Source: SIG673 sp964570105 (lineage in GTDB: Bacteria > Bacillota > Clostridia > Oscillospirales > CAG-272). Taken from it: a stretch of DNA of 6,112 nucleotides. The stretch lies in assembly GCA_964570105.1 (NCBI GenBank), contig CAZMWM010000107.1, positions 1-6,112 on the forward strand. The letters run 5' to 3'. The notes beneath the pieces were generated by a model that saw nothing but the letters and a program-made list of their open reading frames with translations, was not told the DNA's origin and ran no database searches. The position numbers were made by a program, and so were the translations under genes. This document shows positions 5,991 through 6,112 of this stretch, piece after piece (position 1 is the first letter of the stretch; every line of letters begins with the position of its first letter).

Positions 5991-6040
5991 GGCTCCCTTG
6001 TGTAAAGGGAGCTGTCAGCTCTGCTGACTGAGGGATTGTC
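5991..6040 (-). repeat. Right 50-bp inverted repeat with two hairpins
   Basis: Read on the - strand it starts GACAATCCCTCAGTC, then a perfect hairpin GTCAGC-with-GCTGAC around a 3-nt loop (6014-6028), then GCTCCCTT-TACAC-AAGGGAGC. It has the same length and order as the left copy but a different hairpin-1 sequence. Confidence 0.9.
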
Positions 6041-6112
6041 TTACCGAAACGTCAATATATTCACAAACACCGCGAAAATTCCTCTTGATCTCGTAATTGT
6101 AAATACGTATCA

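Larger units (their letters stand above)
5694..6040. mobile_element. Non-coding structured repeat element bounded by 50-bp inverted repeats (MITE-like or BIME-like)
   Basis: The element starts GACAATCCCTCAGTC and ends with its reverse complement. The two terminal 50-mers are identical at the outer 15 and inner 23 positions and differ only in a 12-bp hairpin core. Between them lie several short hairpins, two copies of a ~49-bp direct repeat and a 7-bp tandem repeat. I see no transposase or other credible protein, so any movement would need enzymes supplied elsewhere. No clear target-site duplication is visible (GGTCG on the left, TTACC on the right). It could equally be two independent copies of a palindromic intergenic repeat facing each other. 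It lies 122 bp upstream of trmK and might affect its transcription, but I found no promoter in it. Confidence 0.65.

Noticed and set aside
5684..6050. Target-site duplication flanking the repeat element
   Set aside because: The left flank (GAGGTCG) and right flank (TTACCGA) share no direct repeat next to the ends, so no duplication can be claimed.
6036..6061. Rightward promoter made of TTGTCT at the element edge and TATATT at 6056-6061
   Set aside because: The spacer is only 14 bp, too short for a normal sigma-70 promoter, and no gene follows in the window.
6015..6112. Possible C-terminal end of a leftward gene entering from the right edge (open frames ending in TGA at 6061-6063 or, within the repeat, at 6015-6017)
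   Set aside because: Only 16 to 31 codons are visible, two frames compete, and neither resembles the RpoD C-terminus that could be expected upstream of trmK. Nothing supports either as coding.

Overview
The window reads like chromosomal DNA from an anaerobic, gut-type clostridium (Bacillota, Clostridia; probably Oscillospiraceae or a nearby order). I infer this from four things: a single-polypeptide PurL of the Gram-positive clade, a TrmK-family tRNA methyltransferase, a clostridial-looking MurD, and a type-A RNase P RNA, in DNA of moderate G+C. The intergenic repeat also resembles, from memory, short palindromic repeats common in gut clostridia. The species cannot be named from this sequence.

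Layout. Positions 2-2749 (+) hold the C-terminal ~915 residues of FGAM synthase (PurL), whose start lies left of the window. It converges on murD (2827-4218, -), and one bidirectional hairpin terminator (2771-2812) lies between them. Upstream of murD on the same strand is the RNase P RNA gene rnpB (about 4349-4716, -), with a perfect consensus sigma-70 promoter (4722-4750) and helically phased A-tracts behind it (4776-4820). Next comes trmK (4870-5571, -), ending just before a palindromic, terminator-like hairpin (4851-4864). The leftward order is therefore trmK, rnpB, murD.

The right end (5694-6040) is a non-coding structured repeat of about 347 bp. It is bounded by two 50-bp inverted repeats whose internal stem differs in sequence but stays paired. 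Inside are several small hairpins, two diverged copies of a ~49-bp direct repeat each able to form its own stem, and a 7-bp tandem repeat. It has no transposase, so it looks like a MITE-like or REP/BIME-like element. The last 72 bases hold no recognisable gene.

The genes are housekeeping: purine synthesis (PurL), peptidoglycan precursor synthesis (MurD), tRNA 5' processing (RNase P RNA) and tRNA methylation (TrmK). The tRNA-maturation pair trmK/rnpB are adjacent; nothing else suggests a dedicated pathway cluster. I see no phage, defence or CRISPR system. The most unusual material is the structured repeat at the right end, followed by details of the rnpB locus.
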